Positions 63,105 to 64,000 of a stretch of DNA of 64,000 bases are shown piece by piece. Numbering within the stretch: position 1 is the first letter of the stretch; every line of letters begins with the position of its first letter. The stretch lies in NCBI RefSeq assembly GCF_052857255.1, contig NW_027526486.1, positions 1,178,001 through 1,242,000 of the forward strand, read 5' to 3'. The translations under genes were made by a program, and so were the position numbers. The notes beneath the pieces were generated by a model. It saw only the letters and a list, made by a program, of their open reading frames with translations. It did not search any database and was not told where the DNA came from. Origin of the DNA: Amblyomma americanum (Eukaryota; Arthropoda; Arachnida; Ixodida; Ixodidae).

Positions 63105-64000
63105 TCGATACTCGTGAATCATGCTAGTTTCGATCTAAAACGATGTATCCCGTTGTTTTGAGCCGGAATACAAGTTTTCGCGCAGTTCTGAGAGAAAAAG
63201 TTTACACCTTTTTCTCGTCTACTCTTCGACGACTTGTAAAATCGATGCTCGTGAATCTTGCTAGTTTCGATCTAAAACGATGTATCCCGTTGTTTTGAGC
63301 CGGAATACAAGTTTTCGCGCAGTTCTGAGAGAAAACGTTTACACCTTTCTCTCGTGTACTCTTCGACGACTTGCAAAATCGATACTCGAGAATCATGCTA
63401 GTTTCGATCTAAAACAATGTATCCCGTTGTTTTGAGCCGGAATACAAATTTTCGCGCAGTTCTGAGAGAAAAAGTTTACACCTTTCTCTCGTCTACTTTT
63501 CGAGGACTTGTAAAATCGATTCTCGTGAATCTTGCTAGTTTTGACCTAAAACGATGTATCCCGTTTTTTTGATTCGGTATACAAGTTTTCGCGCAGTTCT
63601 GAGAGAAAAAGTTTACACCTTTCTCTCGTCTGCTCTTCGAAGACTTGTAAAATCGATGCTAGTGAATCTTGCTAGTTACGATCTAAAACGATGTATCCCG
63701 TTGTTTTGAGCCGGAATACAAGTTTTCGCGCAGTTTTGAGAGAAAAAGTTTACACCTTTCTGTCGTGTACTCTTCGACGACTTGTAAAATCGATGCTCGT
63801 GAATCTTGCTAGTTTCGATCTAAAACGATGTATCCCGTTGTTTTGAGCCGGAATACAAGTTTTCGCGCAGTTCTGAGAGAAAAAGTTTACACCTTTCTCT
63901 CGTGTACTCTTCGACGACTTATAAAATCGATGCTCGTGAATCTTGCTAGTTTCAATTTAAAACGATGTATCCCGTTGTTTTGAGCCGGAATACAAGTTTT
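63105..64000 (+). repeat. 8-mer, copy 2, running off the right edge
   Basis: Second copy of the 62009 block, but at about 63634 it follows the 59.7 kb version (GATGCTAGTG, GTTACGATC). It is therefore a mosaic of two upstream blocks. The last unit starts at 63963 and is cut after 38 bp, so the array continues beyond the window. Confidence 0.85.

Larger units (their letters stand above)
1..64000 (+). repeat. 137-bp satellite array filling the window
   Basis: A 137-bp unit recurs head to tail from first to last base. The motif CGATGTATCC starts at 61 and again at 198, exactly 137 bp later, and the phase can be followed to 63963. All units have one orientation; I found no inversion. Roughly 466 complete units are present. 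Most differ from one another by a few substitutions, with single-base insertions or deletions in a minority. Long homogeneous arrays like this are known from centromeres and heterochromatin of plants and animals. That this array is centromeric is inference. No sequence in the window encodes a recognisable protein or structural RNA, so every gene-free stretch is satellite. I do not recognise the family. Confidence 0.98.

Noticed and set aside
867..63396. About sixty - strand frames of 64-90 codons with nearly the same protein sequence, looking like a gene family.
   Set aside because: They repeat with the satellite, span about 1.4-2 monomers, and begin at an ATG created by the CTTGC to CATGC variant. 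Frame changes at each 137-bp unit, there is no promoter or start context, and single variants open or close them. The protein has no recognisable domain.
1..64000. CRISPR array.
   Set aside because: The repeated unit is 137 bp with no alternating unique spacers; variation is spread over the unit, and no cas gene is present.
1..64000. CENP-B box (NTTCGNNNNANNCGGGN) in the monomer.
   Set aside because: The TTCG sites on either strand were compared by eye. The nearest, in TTTCGATCTAAAACGAT, lacks the CGGG part. No consensus monomer matches the core pattern.
1..64000. Identity with the sorghum/sugarcane centromeric satellite, which also has a monomer of about 137 bp.
   Set aside because: Length is the only agreement I can point to. 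I do not recognise the grass centromere motifs in this unit and cannot run a search. A BLAST of 50001-50137 against plant satellite collections would decide.
1..64000. Ribosomal intergenic spacer subrepeats or subtelomeric repeat.
   Set aside because: No rRNA gene end, promoter or terminator and no telomere-type short repeat is seen. The length without interruption exceeds what is usual for spacer subrepeats, though subtelomeric location cannot be excluded from this window.

Overview
The whole window is one uninterrupted tandem array of a satellite DNA with a 137-bp monomer. Every monomer lies in the same orientation. The window opens 60 bp before the first complete unit and closes 38 bp into the last, with about 466 complete monomers between (63,902 bp is 466 x 137 plus 60; 34 of the extra bases are one foreign insertion and about 26 are net single-base changes). 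I see no protein gene, RNA gene, transposable element, telomere repeat or CRISPR array. All longer reading frames are by-products of the repeat. An array of this kind points to a eukaryotic nuclear chromosome, most likely a centromeric or pericentromeric (or other constitutive heterochromatic) block. The sequence alone does not let me name the species or the satellite family.

The unit is 41.6% G+C (57 of 137 bases in the reference copy at 50001-50137) and T-rich on the + strand. It is rich in CpG: 11 sites, against about 6 expected from base composition. It carries two nested inverted repeats with almost the same centre (8-bp arms with an 11-nt loop, and 7-bp arms 56 nt apart). No CENP-B box is present in the consensus.

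Monomers are not interchangeable. Shared diagnostic variants show that blocks of many monomers were copied together. No single higher-order repeat runs through the window; the register changes from place to place. About 3.4-9.0 kb holds alternating 12-mer and 10-mer blocks. 12.44-13.97 kb is an unusually divergent patch. 15.4-17.4 and 18.25-20.8 kb hold 10-mer-spaced copies. 20.8-21.97 kb holds the only non-satellite DNA, 34 bp at 21531-21564. 21.98-27.45 kb holds three copies of a 13-mer. 29.85-34.51 kb is a 17-mer duplication (2 x 2331 bp). 32.18-43.46 kb is a large duplication (about 36-mer) whose junction was then duplicated as a 10-mer. 43.68-47.79 kb is a 15-mer duplication (2 x 2056 bp). 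52.28-56.94 kb is a different 17-mer duplication (2 x 2332 bp). 58.5-64 kb holds interleaved 15-, 17- and 8-mer-spaced copies.

The picture is of a young, actively rearranging array kept uniform by repeated segmental tandem duplication. Adjacent copies are nearly identical, while more distant copies of the same block have collected visible differences. All comparisons were made by eye; block edges are good to roughly one monomer unless stated otherwise.
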